A stretch of DNA of 64,000 nt from Psoroptes ovis (Eukaryota; Arthropoda; Arachnida; Sarcoptiformes; Psoroptidae), in contig PQWQ01000002.1 in NCBI GenBank assembly GCA_002943765.1, positions 1,426,001 to 1,490,000 of the forward strand. The letters run 5' to 3'. Of this stretch, positions 48,303 to 60,284 are shown in pieces (position 1 is the stretch's first letter; every line of letters starts with the position of its first letter). A program made the position numbers and the translations under genes. The notes below the pieces were generated by a model that saw only the letters and a program-made list of their open reading frames with translations, made no database searches and had not been told where the DNA came from.

Positions 48303-51300
48303 TTATCCACGACGTTGTGTGAATGCATCACTATTTTGTTGCGTTATTTTTGAATTAAAAAATCCGCCACCACCACCACCGCCGCTTCCTTGACCAAAAA
48401 TACCAGTATTCATTGACATATTTTTATTATCATTGGCCAATGAATCAAATGAAGGCATTGGTTCATTTTTGAATGCCAAACTTCCAAATGAATGATTAGT
48501 ATTGGTGAATCTATTTGAAAATTTTGATTCGAATGAAAATGAAGAATTAATATTTACAATTACTTACGATGACATCATGGCAGATGGTTGACTACCGAAT
48601 ATTCCAGGAGAACCAAATGTTGGACTACCTCCAAACAATGGACTTCCACCGAAGACATTGGTCGTTGGTGGAGAACTGGTTTGTTGCAATGTTGGTGGTG
48701 ATGTATTGGACAATGGCTGAAATGGTTTGGAAGATTGTAAACTAAAAGGTGATTGTTGCTGCTGTTGACCGAATATTGTTCCGATTTTTGCTTGTGGTGT
48801 TGATGTTTGTTGCTGAGCGAATATACTCGGCTGAGCAGTGCCTCCAAAACTGAATGATCCGAATCCACCGCCTTGATTCGATGAATTATTAGAAAATAAA
48901 GATGATGTTGCAGCTGTTCCGAAAATGGAATTTGATTGGGATTGAGTATTATTTTTTGCGCCAAACGGTGAGCTAAAAATTGAATTTCCAGCGCTTGTTG
49001 TTGTCGTTGCCGTGGTATTGTTGCTGCCTGAATTTAAAGATAAACTCGATAATGTATTATTGAAATTGAACGATATTGATGGCTGCTGAACAGGAGCTGT
49101 AGTAGTTACAATAGGAGCATTAGTCATCGCAATGGTTGTAGTTGTGACTGTTGTTTGCTGTGGCTTGCCTGAATCGCCAAATAATGAGCTAGAAAATGAT
49201 GGTAATGTTGATTTAAGATTAGTCATAAATGATGGTTCATTGTTTGTGGATTGTGGCACAAAAGAAATGGTGGAAGAAATCGCAGTACTTGTTGTCGCTG
49301 AATTGGCCGTTGATTGAATTTGATTTTCGCTGTTTTCAGCTTTAGTTGTTATTATTGTTGCTTCTGTTGACTTTTTCACATCAGTCGACGTTACAACAGG
49401 TGCTTTTTCATTCTCTTCCTTTTTCAAAGTGCCACCAAAATTAAATTTTGGTTTATCAACAAAAAATGAATCTGTAGCAGATTTTGCAGCAATTTCTGCA
49501 GGTTTTTCATCTTGAGATTTGTTCAACATTTTGTTTTCTTGATCATTTTCTAATGGTTTGGAGAAAATAGATTTCGTTTCACCACCGAAGCTGAAAGAAT
49601 TTGTGAAACTTGTCGCTTTTGTTTCATTACCACCGATTTTAGCTACATTCTCAAACATTGATGCTGAAAATGATGGAATTTTTGTGCTTGAAAATGATGA
49701 TGTTGTTGTAACAGTTTGTGTTGTGATAACGGTTGGAAGATTGGTCGAAACAACAGAAATTGATGATTTTGTCGCTTCCAAATTTTTTCCAAATGATGAT
49801 GACGGATTTGAAGTGATTGATGTTGAAGTAGCAATCGAATCATTCTTAGATTTAGAATCATTATTTGATGCTGGTGTTGATGATGATAATAATGACGACA
49901 GATTAGGCAAAGCAGAAATATTTACTTGTTGTTTCGTGCTACTTCGATTAGCATCGAAACTTGATGTATTGTTGGCAAAAGATGGTTTGATATTGTTTGC
50001 ATTCGAGGAAACAATACTTTGAGACGTACTTTTGACCAATATCGAAGTAGTTGTGACAATTGGAGAAGAATCAATAGCAGAATTTTCATGAAATTTCGGT
50101 AAAGATACAGTGACAACGGTTGTTGATTGTTTGAGTTGTTGTTGCGGCAATTTGAATGAGAAAGTCGGAACCGTCGATGATTGCGATGCCGAAATATTTG
50201 ATTTTTGGTTTGAAATATTTGTTGATTCATTTGAAAGTTGAACTGATGATGGTTTTTGAATGATTGATGATGATGTGGGTAATTTCTCTGGAGACCTGAT
50301 TTTCTGACAATCAATTTTTCTATTTTCATTAAAATTTTCATTTTTAATCTCATTTTTAACATTCGATTTACTATTATCCATTTTTTGTAGTAGATTTCTA
50401 TTATTTTGACGGTCTTTGATTTTCTCCAATACTGAAGCAAAACGTGATTTCTTATTTGTATAAGAATTGTAACTACTGAATGGCATCGGTCTACAAATAC
50501 GTATCGGAAATGAATGACGATTCTCCAAAAAATTTCGCAAGAATTTTTTGCGATCTGAATTCATGCATTGAATAATAATCGATTCATCCTGTTCATCTAC
50601 ATCAATATCACAGAAATTTTTAATATTTTTTGCATTTGGTGATTGTATTAATGAAACATTGTCAAGTAAATGGATTAAATCTCGAACATCGCTGCTATTA
50701 TTAAGCTCTTTAGTTTCTTTCATTTTGTGATCAATAGAATTCCTCATTAGACCGGCAATTTGTAATTTAAGATTCTCAATTGAACGTTGATTATTGGCTA
50801 ATGCTTTGTATATAAAAGAAGCAATATTCTGTGTTTTAGAACTTATTTTGCTTTCATTCAGATTTTGTTCACTTCTGATGAATGATGTGCGCGGCGATGT
50901 TGGTGGCGAACGAATACGCAACGGATAATTTGAATAACGATTATGTAACGAATTAGGCGATGCTTGAGCCAATGATGCTGATGGAGATGATCCCAAAATT
51001 TTTATACGCTGTAGCCATTCTTTCCATTCTAAATCGAATTTATTGTTCAATTCTCTCAACTGAATCTCAATATAATCTTTCAATGATTGCATTTCTTTTA
51101 TTCGATGAGTGGTGATGGGATCAAGATTTTTTCTCTGTAATAAGTGCTTGTATTTTGGATCGTTACGACGATGTAACATTTCACGACTCTCTTCCATCAA
51201 ATATTGGAGTTCTAGACAAGATGTTTGAAGATCTATGATATCTTGATTTAGAGAAGCATAAGATGATGATAAATTTTCCAAAAATTCTGCTATAAATCTT

Positions 51301-53127
51301 GTTTCATATTGAAGTTGATATTGCATATCACTTGATGCAATATTTTTTCTTTGCAAGACCATCCGTGATGAATCAATTGATTCAACTAATTGCTTATTAA
51401 ATTCTTTTATATTATTAGCTATTTCTTGTAAATATAAATTTTCAACATTGTCAGTCACTTCTTCTATTTTTGTCGCCTTTGTGGACTGTGATTGCTCGTA
51501 CGATTTACTTGTTGATTTGATCGATTGTTTGTCTATTGATTCGGATGAAATCGAAGGTTTTGAGTTGAAAATGGTTGATGAAGTAATAGATTGAGCAGGA
51601 TTGATTTCGTTTTTTATAGATTGATTTGACTCGATTGAAAATTTCGGCGAGGACGTAGTAAGTTTTTGATTGAAAATTGAAGACTGTGATTGCTTTTGCG
51701 AATCTGAAGCTAAAACTTGAGGCACATTTGATGATTGTTGTGCCATTACCTTAGGTTTGGAGCACGAATTTTTTACAGGCACTTTAATGAAATCAGAGCC
51801 ATTTTCATAATCGATCAAAAACAGTACTAAGTGTCCTAAAGAATTGTAAGCCAAAGCAAACGGTTGATTTATTCCACCTTTAACAATAGACGTAGATAAT
51901 TGAAATTGTTTTGGTGTACCGTGAGCAAAGATAAGTCCACGAATTTGTAAAGAATCATCTGCCTCTGAAAACATCAAACGATAGTCATCATCATTAGTGA
52001 TTTCACACCAATTTTCAGCTGCTGTCAATTCAGAAGAAGTAGAACCAATTATTGCGAATTCGCTTGATTTGTTCACAAACAAGAATAATAAATTGTCTAA
52101 AGGACAGATATTTGATTCAAAAATTTCATTAGATTCTTCATTACATTCAATTATTAAACGGCCAAAATCGATAATTTTCATGATGGCATCAGGCCCAGTA
52201 GCTTTGGATGATGGTATTGTCACCAATATGTAGCATGTTTCGTTTTCTTGCTTATTTCTCCCAACAATTACAAAATTAAAAGTAGACAGCCAAAATATGC
52301 TACTAACACTGTACGTTTGAAAATCTTGAGGCAATTGAATACGTTTAGTTTCTTGCAGACCATTTGAAAGAACAAGATTTTGTTCGTTTAAATGGAATTT
52401 GTATTGTACAAAGCTAGATGTTCCATGACTGATGACAATTTGTTTGCCTTTAGGACTCCAACAAAAAGCTGAAACATTCTGATCAAACAATTGATATAAT
52501 ACCACTAAATTTTTAGCAGGAAAATCGCCAATATAAATAATGTAAAAAGAACCATCAGATAATGAACAAGCAAAAATATTATCGCTCATATCAGGATGCC
52601 ATGATATTGATGAAACTCTAGCAATATTTTTAACTGCGAAATTGAAATGATTAAATGGAACAGTTTTTTCTTTAGTTTCTTCAAACGAATCCAAGTTATA
52701 AAAATATAAAATTGCCGATGATTGTGATGAGCTATGACAGGCTACAGCTAATTTAGTACCATAACCTTTACGTGAAATCGATAATAGATTTGCGATATGT
52801 GAATTATCGATAATAATTACTATCTTCGATGAAATATTATCATCAAAATGTTTTAGAAAACTTTTACACCAAACATCAAAATTCAACAGGCTAACAAGTG
52901 GTACACAAATTAATTGATTATTACAGCAAACAAAAATTTTTTGCGTTTGATGATCAATTTGTAGACAATTAGAACCGATTGGATTTTCAGATGATATTTG
53001 AAAAGTTTTTAATTGAATAAATTTTAAATCCTGAAATTAAATTGAGAAAATTCGGTTAAAATTTTTATTGAAAACAAAATATTCAAACCTTTAAAAGGGT
53101 TGGTTCAGATTGTCGAACAAGGGCCAT
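48303..53127 (-). CDS. NUP214: Nucleoporin NUP214
   Basis: Three exons join in frame: 53127-53089 (MALVRQSEPTLLK), 53030-48568 and 48510-48303, giving 1569 residues. Introns are 57-58 bp, with GTTTGA and GTAAGT donors. Residues about 1-440 form the beta-propeller (VSSISWHPDMSDNIFACSLSDG, VSAFCWSPKGKQIVISHG). A coiled-coil segment follows at about 560-760 (QQ/E/K-rich with LLQRKNLDPIT). A Ser/Thr-rich region then carries FG repeats that crowd toward the end (SFSFGG, LFGD, SIFGT, GGFGSFSFGG, TIFGQ, VFGG, LFGG, IFGS). The last exon ends SFGSLAFKNEPMPSFDSLAND, then a Gly run and RRG, like the vertebrate C-terminus. NUP214 sits on the cytoplasmic face of the pore with NUP88, docking DDX19/Dbp5 for mRNA export and CRM1 for protein export. 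Confidence 0.95.
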
Positions 53128-53508
53128 TTTTATAATAAAAAAGGACGTATCATGTAGATGCGTAAAAATTGATTAATTAATTAACTAAATTAAAATTAAA
53201 ATTAAATAAAAGACGATATTTTATCGAAATTAAGAATCATGAAATTCACCCATCAAGCAAATAAAAAAACATATTTTTCGAGATCCATTCACAAAGGACG
53301 ACTTGAAATTTTGAAGAGAAAGGGTTGCATTCAAATTTTGAAAAATCATAAAATTCATAAAAATTGAGGGAGTTATCGCATTTATTTGTTAAAAAATTTA
53401 TTCTAATCATTTATTTTTCCCTGAACATCAAAACAAAATGATCATTTCCAAAAACGATTTATTTATTCATTTATTTTTCAAATCAAAATTCAACATTATC
53501 ATGCTGGT
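53128..53508. other. Spacer between NUP214 and liprin-beta
   Basis: This 381-bp AT-rich spacer lies between the NUP214 start and the liprin-beta stop, both minus-strand. It should hold the NUP214 promoter and liprin-beta 3' UTR. No distinct motif was recognised. Confidence 0.45.
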
Positions 53509-56500
53509 TTACTCGTTTGTTTTTTCACCATTTTCCGATGCAACCTGAGGCTCTGCTGATTTACTAATCGATGAACGATTAGAGCGATCATTATTTTGCT
53601 TATTCATTACAGCATCATCATCATCACCATCACCATCATCTTTAGTTTTATTACTTTTCACACTTATTGGCGATTCTTCTTTTGCCGGTGTTGTTTGCCT
53701 TGTTGTTGATTGTTGTGTTGATGTTTCTTCATTATTCATTTCATTATTATCATTACAATTATTATTGTTTAATAGTGAATTATATTTTGATGTCAGTGAC
53801 ACAGGAGTTGTCGAAGGTAAAGTCATTGGACATACATAATCGGTCAATTCATAATCGGCACGTTTTTTACGTAGTGTAAAATGTCCTTTTTTATATGCCT
53901 AACATCATATTGAAATATGATAAATTAATATTTTTAATAATAATTTATTTATCATCAAATAAATCACTCACTTTGATTTTGGCTCCAGGAATCAATGGTT
54001 GATAATTAGGCATCAATTCATATTCATGTTTCTTCTTACTTAATGTTTCACCAATTAATTGTTTGAATTTTGACGCAATATGTCGGCGTAATAATGTTTT
54101 ATTCGTTGGTATGCTCAATAATGTTGCAAATAGATCTGCATTGAATGCATTTTCATACAGTATTAAGGCACCATGTACACCTGAACCACGAAGATTTGGT
54201 GCATATTCGGATAAATCAATACTACGTAACCATTCCATTATACGGTGTGATGACCAAACAGCAACTTCAGCGTTACTCCATTCATTGCGATTAACTTCTT
54301 CGGAGGCAGCTCTACGTTTTAGACACTGTCCATTATACTAAAAATGTGAATGAGAAAGACATAAAATTAAATAAGTCGAATATATTAAAAAAATGAATGA
54401 ATTACATTATTTTCTCGGAGAACACGTATAGCTGCACGAATACTGGCAAAATGTAATTGATTTGTAACTTTTAAATGTAATAAATCTTCAATATTCAAAT
54501 AATGCAATACACGTCCATCAATACGAGCATCGATGAATGATTCTTTATATTGTGGCAAACCAATATCATCTAACCATCTTGCAACCCATAAATAATCTAA
54601 TTTTCCAGCACATTTGAGCAGATCATCTTCTTCTTCATTCATAGCTGCAACTGCTAATCGTAATTTTTTACGATGCAATGAATTTTTAATGCCTAATTCT
54701 TTTTCCACTTCCAACGATGTTGCACGCATTAAATGTTCTCCACTTTTGCACCAACGTTTACATTCATTTATATACATTCCTAATCCAATCATTGCAAACC
54801 AATCGGCGACCAGTGTTGTGCCCCAATTCGAGAACGGTATATTGACACTATTTGGTAAAATTTGTACAAATGCATTAATTTTCAATTTATCATATAAAAT
54901 GAGAAACAAACTTTTGAAATCTTTTCTCTTGACTATTGAAACCAAGCCTTGGTCCAGATGTGGCTCTTAGACCACCACGAGAAAATGAATCCGATATGCC
55001 GGCCAATGATGATGTACTGCGTTTTCTTTCATACGGCAAAAGGGGAATATTTGAAATTAACGAAGGGTGTCAATTTAAATCAATTGTTCAATACCTTGAA
55101 AATATTCTTTTCAATCCTTTCGGTTTTGACTCATCTAATTGAATACGTTGGCGATCAACAATAGAATTATTGCGCGAACGACAGATACTTTCATCATCTG
55201 GAGCTAAAATAAAAAATTCGATTAATTAATCTCGATTATTCAATCGAATCAATCAAATTAAATAAATTAATAAGCATTAATGGCAAACCAGTAAGCACAT
55301 TTATTTTCGTTAAGTTTTTGGTTAATAATTGATTAATTAAGCCTATATGGACATATTCTAAACTTAAGCGAACGCAATTCATACTATTATTTTCAATAAA
55401 TCCTTTCATCACCTAATTCTGGTGCACTGGCTGCTCTTTTATTCCTCTTCAACCAATTAAATTTTTTACCAAAATTCATTGCCAAATTCAAACCTGGTGT
55501 TGATTCTTTTTGATTTCGCCCACTTGTTGATGAGGGTTTTACCGTTATCAAAGGTGAATTCGGTGTTGAATATGCCCTTGTCTTCGAATTGTTAGCATCA
55601 ATAAAATTTTCATTAATATTATTATTCATCGTCATGATTTGTTCATCATCATCAATCAATGATTGCGTCATTTGATATGTTGTCAGTAATGGTACCACAG
55701 TATGATGATAATTTTGATTGTTCAAATCATTATGATTATTGTCCACATTGTTGAAATTATGCATTTGTACTGGTTTTGTATTATGTGGCAATGTTGCAAA
55801 GGAATTTTTATCATTGTTACTGTTATTATTGACAATTATTTGTTGTTGACAATCCAACTTCATATCTTCAAATGAAGTAGAACGTCTTAACATTGATGAC
55901 CGTTGCGACTGTTGAAGCTGTTGTTGGGCTTCATCATTGATATTTTTAGCATTTGGTACATTGTGCATTGTTGATGATGGCGGTGGTGATGGCCGATGCT
56001 CGGCCAGTGACGGTGATAGTTGCTGTTGAACATTACTGTTACGATGGGATCTTGGTGGCGCTACAGGTGAAAAACGACCCATCGATAATCCACCACTTGA
56101 TTCACGTCTTGATGATGGTTCTGAGTAGAAGTAATTACTACTCCTTGTATAAGATGGCACATTGAACATTAACTCATGATAATTGTCCTTATATTTCTAT
56201 ACAAATGAAATAAATTGAAACAAATTAGTCTGACACAGGGATTCCCAAACTGGGCGATAGGGCCCACCAATAAGCGATTTAGCGATTCAGGTGGGCGGTA
56301 ATGATCCATGGATGCATTATTGGGCAATGAACATTCCTTGAGGGGATGGGCGACAGCATGGCATAACCTAACCTAACCTAACTCACACAGCATGGCGTAA
56401 CCTAACCTAACTCAACATAGCATGGCATAACCTAACCTAACTCTACACAACATGACATAACTTAACCTAACCTAACCTAACCTAGCTCAATACAGCCGCG

Positions 56501-59500
56501 CATAACCTAACCTAACCTAACCTAACTCAACACAGCGTGGCGTAACCTAACCTAACTCAACATAGCATGGCATAACCTAACCTAACTCTACACAACATGA
56601 CATAACTTAACCTAACCTAACCTAACTCAACACAGCATGGCGTAACCTAACCTAACTCAACATAGCATGGCATAACCTAACCTAACTCTACACAACATGA
56701 CATAACTTAACCTAACCTAACCTAACCTAGCTCAATACAGCCGCGCATAACCTAACCTAAACTAACCTAACTCAACACAGCGTGGCGTAACCTAACCTAA
56801 CCTAACTCAATACAGCCGCGCATAACCTAACCTAACCTAACCTAACTCAATACACCACGGCATAACCTAACCTAACTCAATACAGCCGCGCATAACCTAA
56901 CCTAACCTAACTCAATACACCACGGCATAACCTAACCTAACTCAATACAGCCGCGCATAACCTAACCTAACCTAACTCAATACACCACGGCATAACCTAA
57001 CCTAACTCAATACATCATGGCATAACCTAACCTAACCTAACTCAATACATCATGGCATAACCTAACCTAACTCAATACATCATGGCATAACCTAACCTAA
57101 CTCAATACAGCATGGCATAACCTAACCTAACTCAATACACCACGGCATAACCTAACCTAACTCAATACATCATGGCATAACCTAACCTAACTCAATACAT
57201 CATGGCATAACCTAACCTAACTCAATACAGCATGGCATAACCTAACCTAACTCAACACAGCATGGCGTAACCTAACCTAACTAAATACAGCATGGCATAA
57301 CCTGACTTGATAGATATTTTTTCCGATTAATTCAAATTGTTAAACCCGAAAAATTCTATCGGTAATTCGTTCTTTGATTCTAGTTTATACGACACGATGG
57401 GTGCATTATTGGGCAATGTATATTTCTTTAGGGGGGCGATAGACATATTTTTTTATGAAAGTAGGCAATAACCGCAAAAAGTTTGGGAATCACTGTTCTA
57501 ACACTATTTTAAAATAGTCAAATGTCTTACATTTTTGATATAATCACTTGCAATCGTTTTACCACTAAGTAATGCTAATTCATTTTCCGATAATACGTAA
57601 CCCGTTGTGCGTACGATTTTTGCCATTGTCAAGCGTAACGATGATATTTCAGTATCTTTCTCCAATAAACGACGTTTCATTTGTTCTAATTCATTTTCAT
57701 ATTTAATACATTGTTCTGTCGATGATTTATGTCGATTTTCCAATTGCATTATATCTAATTTTAATTTATCAATAATTGATAATAGATCACAATTCGTATT
57801 TTCGATTGTTTTTTTACTGATCAATGCTTTTTTAAATAAATCTTCAGTGTTCAGTAATTGATTTCGTAATATATTAACCATTGATTCTAATTGAATGATT
57901 TTATTCATTTTATCCATTTTGTTGCCATTATTATTTTGTTGTTGTTGTTGATGATAATATTCATCAACATTTTTCTATGAAAAATTTTAGAGAAGTAAAA
58001 AAATTAAATCATTGAAATTGCAGTAAATCACAAAAAATATTTTCATGACATTCCAGATTTAAAATCTCTAAATCAATCATAAGCTTGAATAGCCAAAAAA
58101 ATTGGAATCATATAAAATTGTATTACATCGTAAATATTACAAGGTATATTTCATGCATTTTTGTTTGTGTTGGACACATGTACCAAGTGAATAATCTTTG
58201 AAATCTTAATAATTATGATGAAGTGTAAGATGTACTGAAAGTAAGCCGATCAGATGTTAAGATAAAACTAATTAACGAATCCACTAAAAATCTATTTATA
58301 TTATTTATGTATGAATATGGTCATTAATCAACATGCAATAATGTCCGATAATATAGATATAAATATAACTCAATACAACATAATCCTAAGTTTTAAATTA
58401 CCATTACTAATCGGTGAAAAAAAATCTCATAATTGAAGCAATAGAATATTTACATATGAAGAAATACTTAATCAAATATAATTTCAAAAATAGATTTGTC
58501 ATAAATTCAAATATATAGTGAATGTAATGCAGGAAATATTTTTTTACCTGATGTTGCACATTTTCATCATTGATCATTGATTTATCCATATGATAATAAT
58601 TCATTGTGTTATTATTATTATTATTGTTGGTATTTATTTTATCTATGTTCGTCGTTGGATCATCTGATTGGTTATCGCAATTATTTTTAGTGTTTTTTGC
58701 ATTTGAAATCTAAAAGCAATGAAAAAAAGACATAAAAATGCAGTAAATTGATTAATTGAAAATTGATCAACAAAATTAAGATGTTAAAAGGGTGAAAACA
58801 ACTAAACAAAAAAAACGGCTTAAACTTTAAGCTTTAAAGCAAACATAATATGATAATCTTATTTGGATGTAAATAATATGTGAGAATATATCAATGAATT
58901 AATGAATAACATATATAACCTTTTTAAGGTTTTTTTTGCTTAAACTGTGAATAGATTTAGATTGTTGTAATGATGGTTGATGCGAATGTTGATATTGTAA
59001 TGATGATAATGGAGATGCTGGCGATGATATTAATGAAGCAATATTAGGATATGAATGATTATAATTAATATAATTATTCATTGCATATAGATTAGTTAAT
59101 GATTGATTATTATTATTATTATAATTAAAATACATATAATCATTTTCCCAATTATTATGGTTTACCGATGCCGATGTTGATAATGTGGTTGAGGTCGTTG
59201 AGGTTGTAGGCGCTGAATTGGCCATTGTCGTTATCATAGGCGATGGTGATTGATATGAATCTGAACGTGAACATAGTGAATGATAAGGTGGATAATATCC
59301 AACACTCATAAAATCACTGCAAACACTGCCGCGACAACAATTATTGCGATTATAACATGGTCCTTGTGGCTGTTGTGATGGATGAAACATATGATAATTC
59401 GAATATTTATCCATTTGATTATTATATGAATAATTTATTGATGGCATATTCAAAGAATACATTGATCCAACACCATACGGTCCTGACAAGGCTGATTGTT

Positions 59501-60284
59501 GTTGAAATGTACACGAATCAATCGATGACATATTATTTTGTGTGAAATTTTTCCAAGCTTGATTTGAAAAATGATGATGTTGATGATTTCTGAAATCATT
59601 TGAATGATAATCACCAATAAGATTTCTCGTTGCCTCTTCAAGAAGATATGGATCAGCAGAAATTCGATTACTAAATTGATAATCACTTGTCATAAACAGT
59701 GATGATTGTCTAAAATGATGCTGTGGATGATAATGATGCGATGGTGGTTGATTAGGTTGATATGATGATGCTATGTTTTTATTCGTTCGACTATAATAAT
59801 CATCAATGGGTTCACTTAATGTACGTGATGGTCTTCGATTGTGTAATTGCTGTTGGTGTGCTTGATTGGATTGCTGGTGTTGCTGCATCAATGATAATTT
59901 TTGAATGTTCATCACATCATTCACTTCATCAGCATCGAATGATATATTCATAGATGTATTTTCTCTATCCAATGATATAATTGTTGCTGTTGCAGTCGAA
60001 GATCCATGATCTAAAGAGTCAATAGTCGAAATGGTTGTTGTAGCATCTGATAATTCATCTTTACAATCTTCATCCACATTTAAAATAGCATCTTTTGACT
60101 CATTTTTATTGCTTGATTCATTTTTCGGCGAAAATTTTCTATATTTACCACCACCACGCTCACCGTCGGCGTCATCTTTACCACCATCATCATCCCCACC
60201 ACCGCCGCCGTTATCATCTTTATTCTTTTTGTTTTTGCTTTTTTCACCACCTCCACTATTATCAATTTGATGAGATTTTTTCAT
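53509..60284 (-). CDS. Liprin-beta
   Basis: Nine exons join without frame breaks: 60284-58920, 58709-58548, 57974-57531, 56196-55413, 55203-55095, 55025-54912, 54847-54406, 54337-53972 and 53898-53509, giving 1391 residues. Three C-terminal SAM domains identify it: ADWFAMIGLGMYINE with LGIKNSLHRKKLRLA; WVARWLDDIGLPQYKESF with IDGRVLHYLNIEDLLHLKV; and RIMEWLRSIDLSEYAPNLRG with NKTLLRRHIASKF. Family-specific links are also kept: NKRAASAPEL, RGGLRATSGPRLGF, RKKRADYELTDYVCPM. Residues about 530-650 form a coiled coil. The first 455 residues are Gln/Asn/Ser/His-rich and lack the long conserved N-terminal coil of PPFIBP1, so an alternative upstream promoter or exon may exist. Liprins-beta pair with liprin-alpha to organise active zones, focal adhesions and the cortex. 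Confidence 0.92.
56236..57495. mobile_element. hAT-type element filling a liprin-beta intron
   Basis: The ends are CAGGGATTCCCAAACT and, reversed, CAGTGATTCCCAAACT, 15 of 16 identical. The flanking 8-mers GTCTGACA (56228-56235) and TTCTAACA (57496-57503) match 6 of 8, consistent with an aged hAT target duplication. It lies between liprin-beta exons 3 and 4 (intron 57530-56197). Without it the intron would be about 70 bp, the usual size here. Near each end is a direct copy of a block that starts GCATTATTGGGCAATG and continues to AGGGG (56311 and 57391). No transposase is encoded. Most of the interior is the CCTAA minisatellite. Confidence 0.85.
56359..57303. repeat. Telomere-like CCTAA minisatellite
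   Basis: About 945 bp of tandem units. The basic unit is about 30 bp: CATAACCTAACCTAACTCAA followed by a variable 10-mer such as TACAGCATGG, TACACCACGG, TACATCATGG or TACAGCCGCG. Units lengthen in 5-bp steps by extra CCTAA pentamers (two to four in a row). The first half shows a higher-order order of variants (CATAGCATGG, ACACAACATGA, CAGCCGCG) repeated about three times. The second half is a plainer 30-mer array. CCTAA is the arthropod telomere repeat (TTAGG on the minus strand), but the degenerate spacers and internal position show this is not a chromosome end. Confidence 0.93.

Noticed and set aside
49558..50022. 154-codon frame (+) inside NUP214
   Set aside because: It is the antisense shadow of the Ser/Thr-rich NUP214 exon.
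56359..57303. CCTAA array as a true telomere
   Set aside because: It is internal, flanked on both sides by liprin-beta exons and hAT termini, and built from 30-bp units with non-telomeric spacers.
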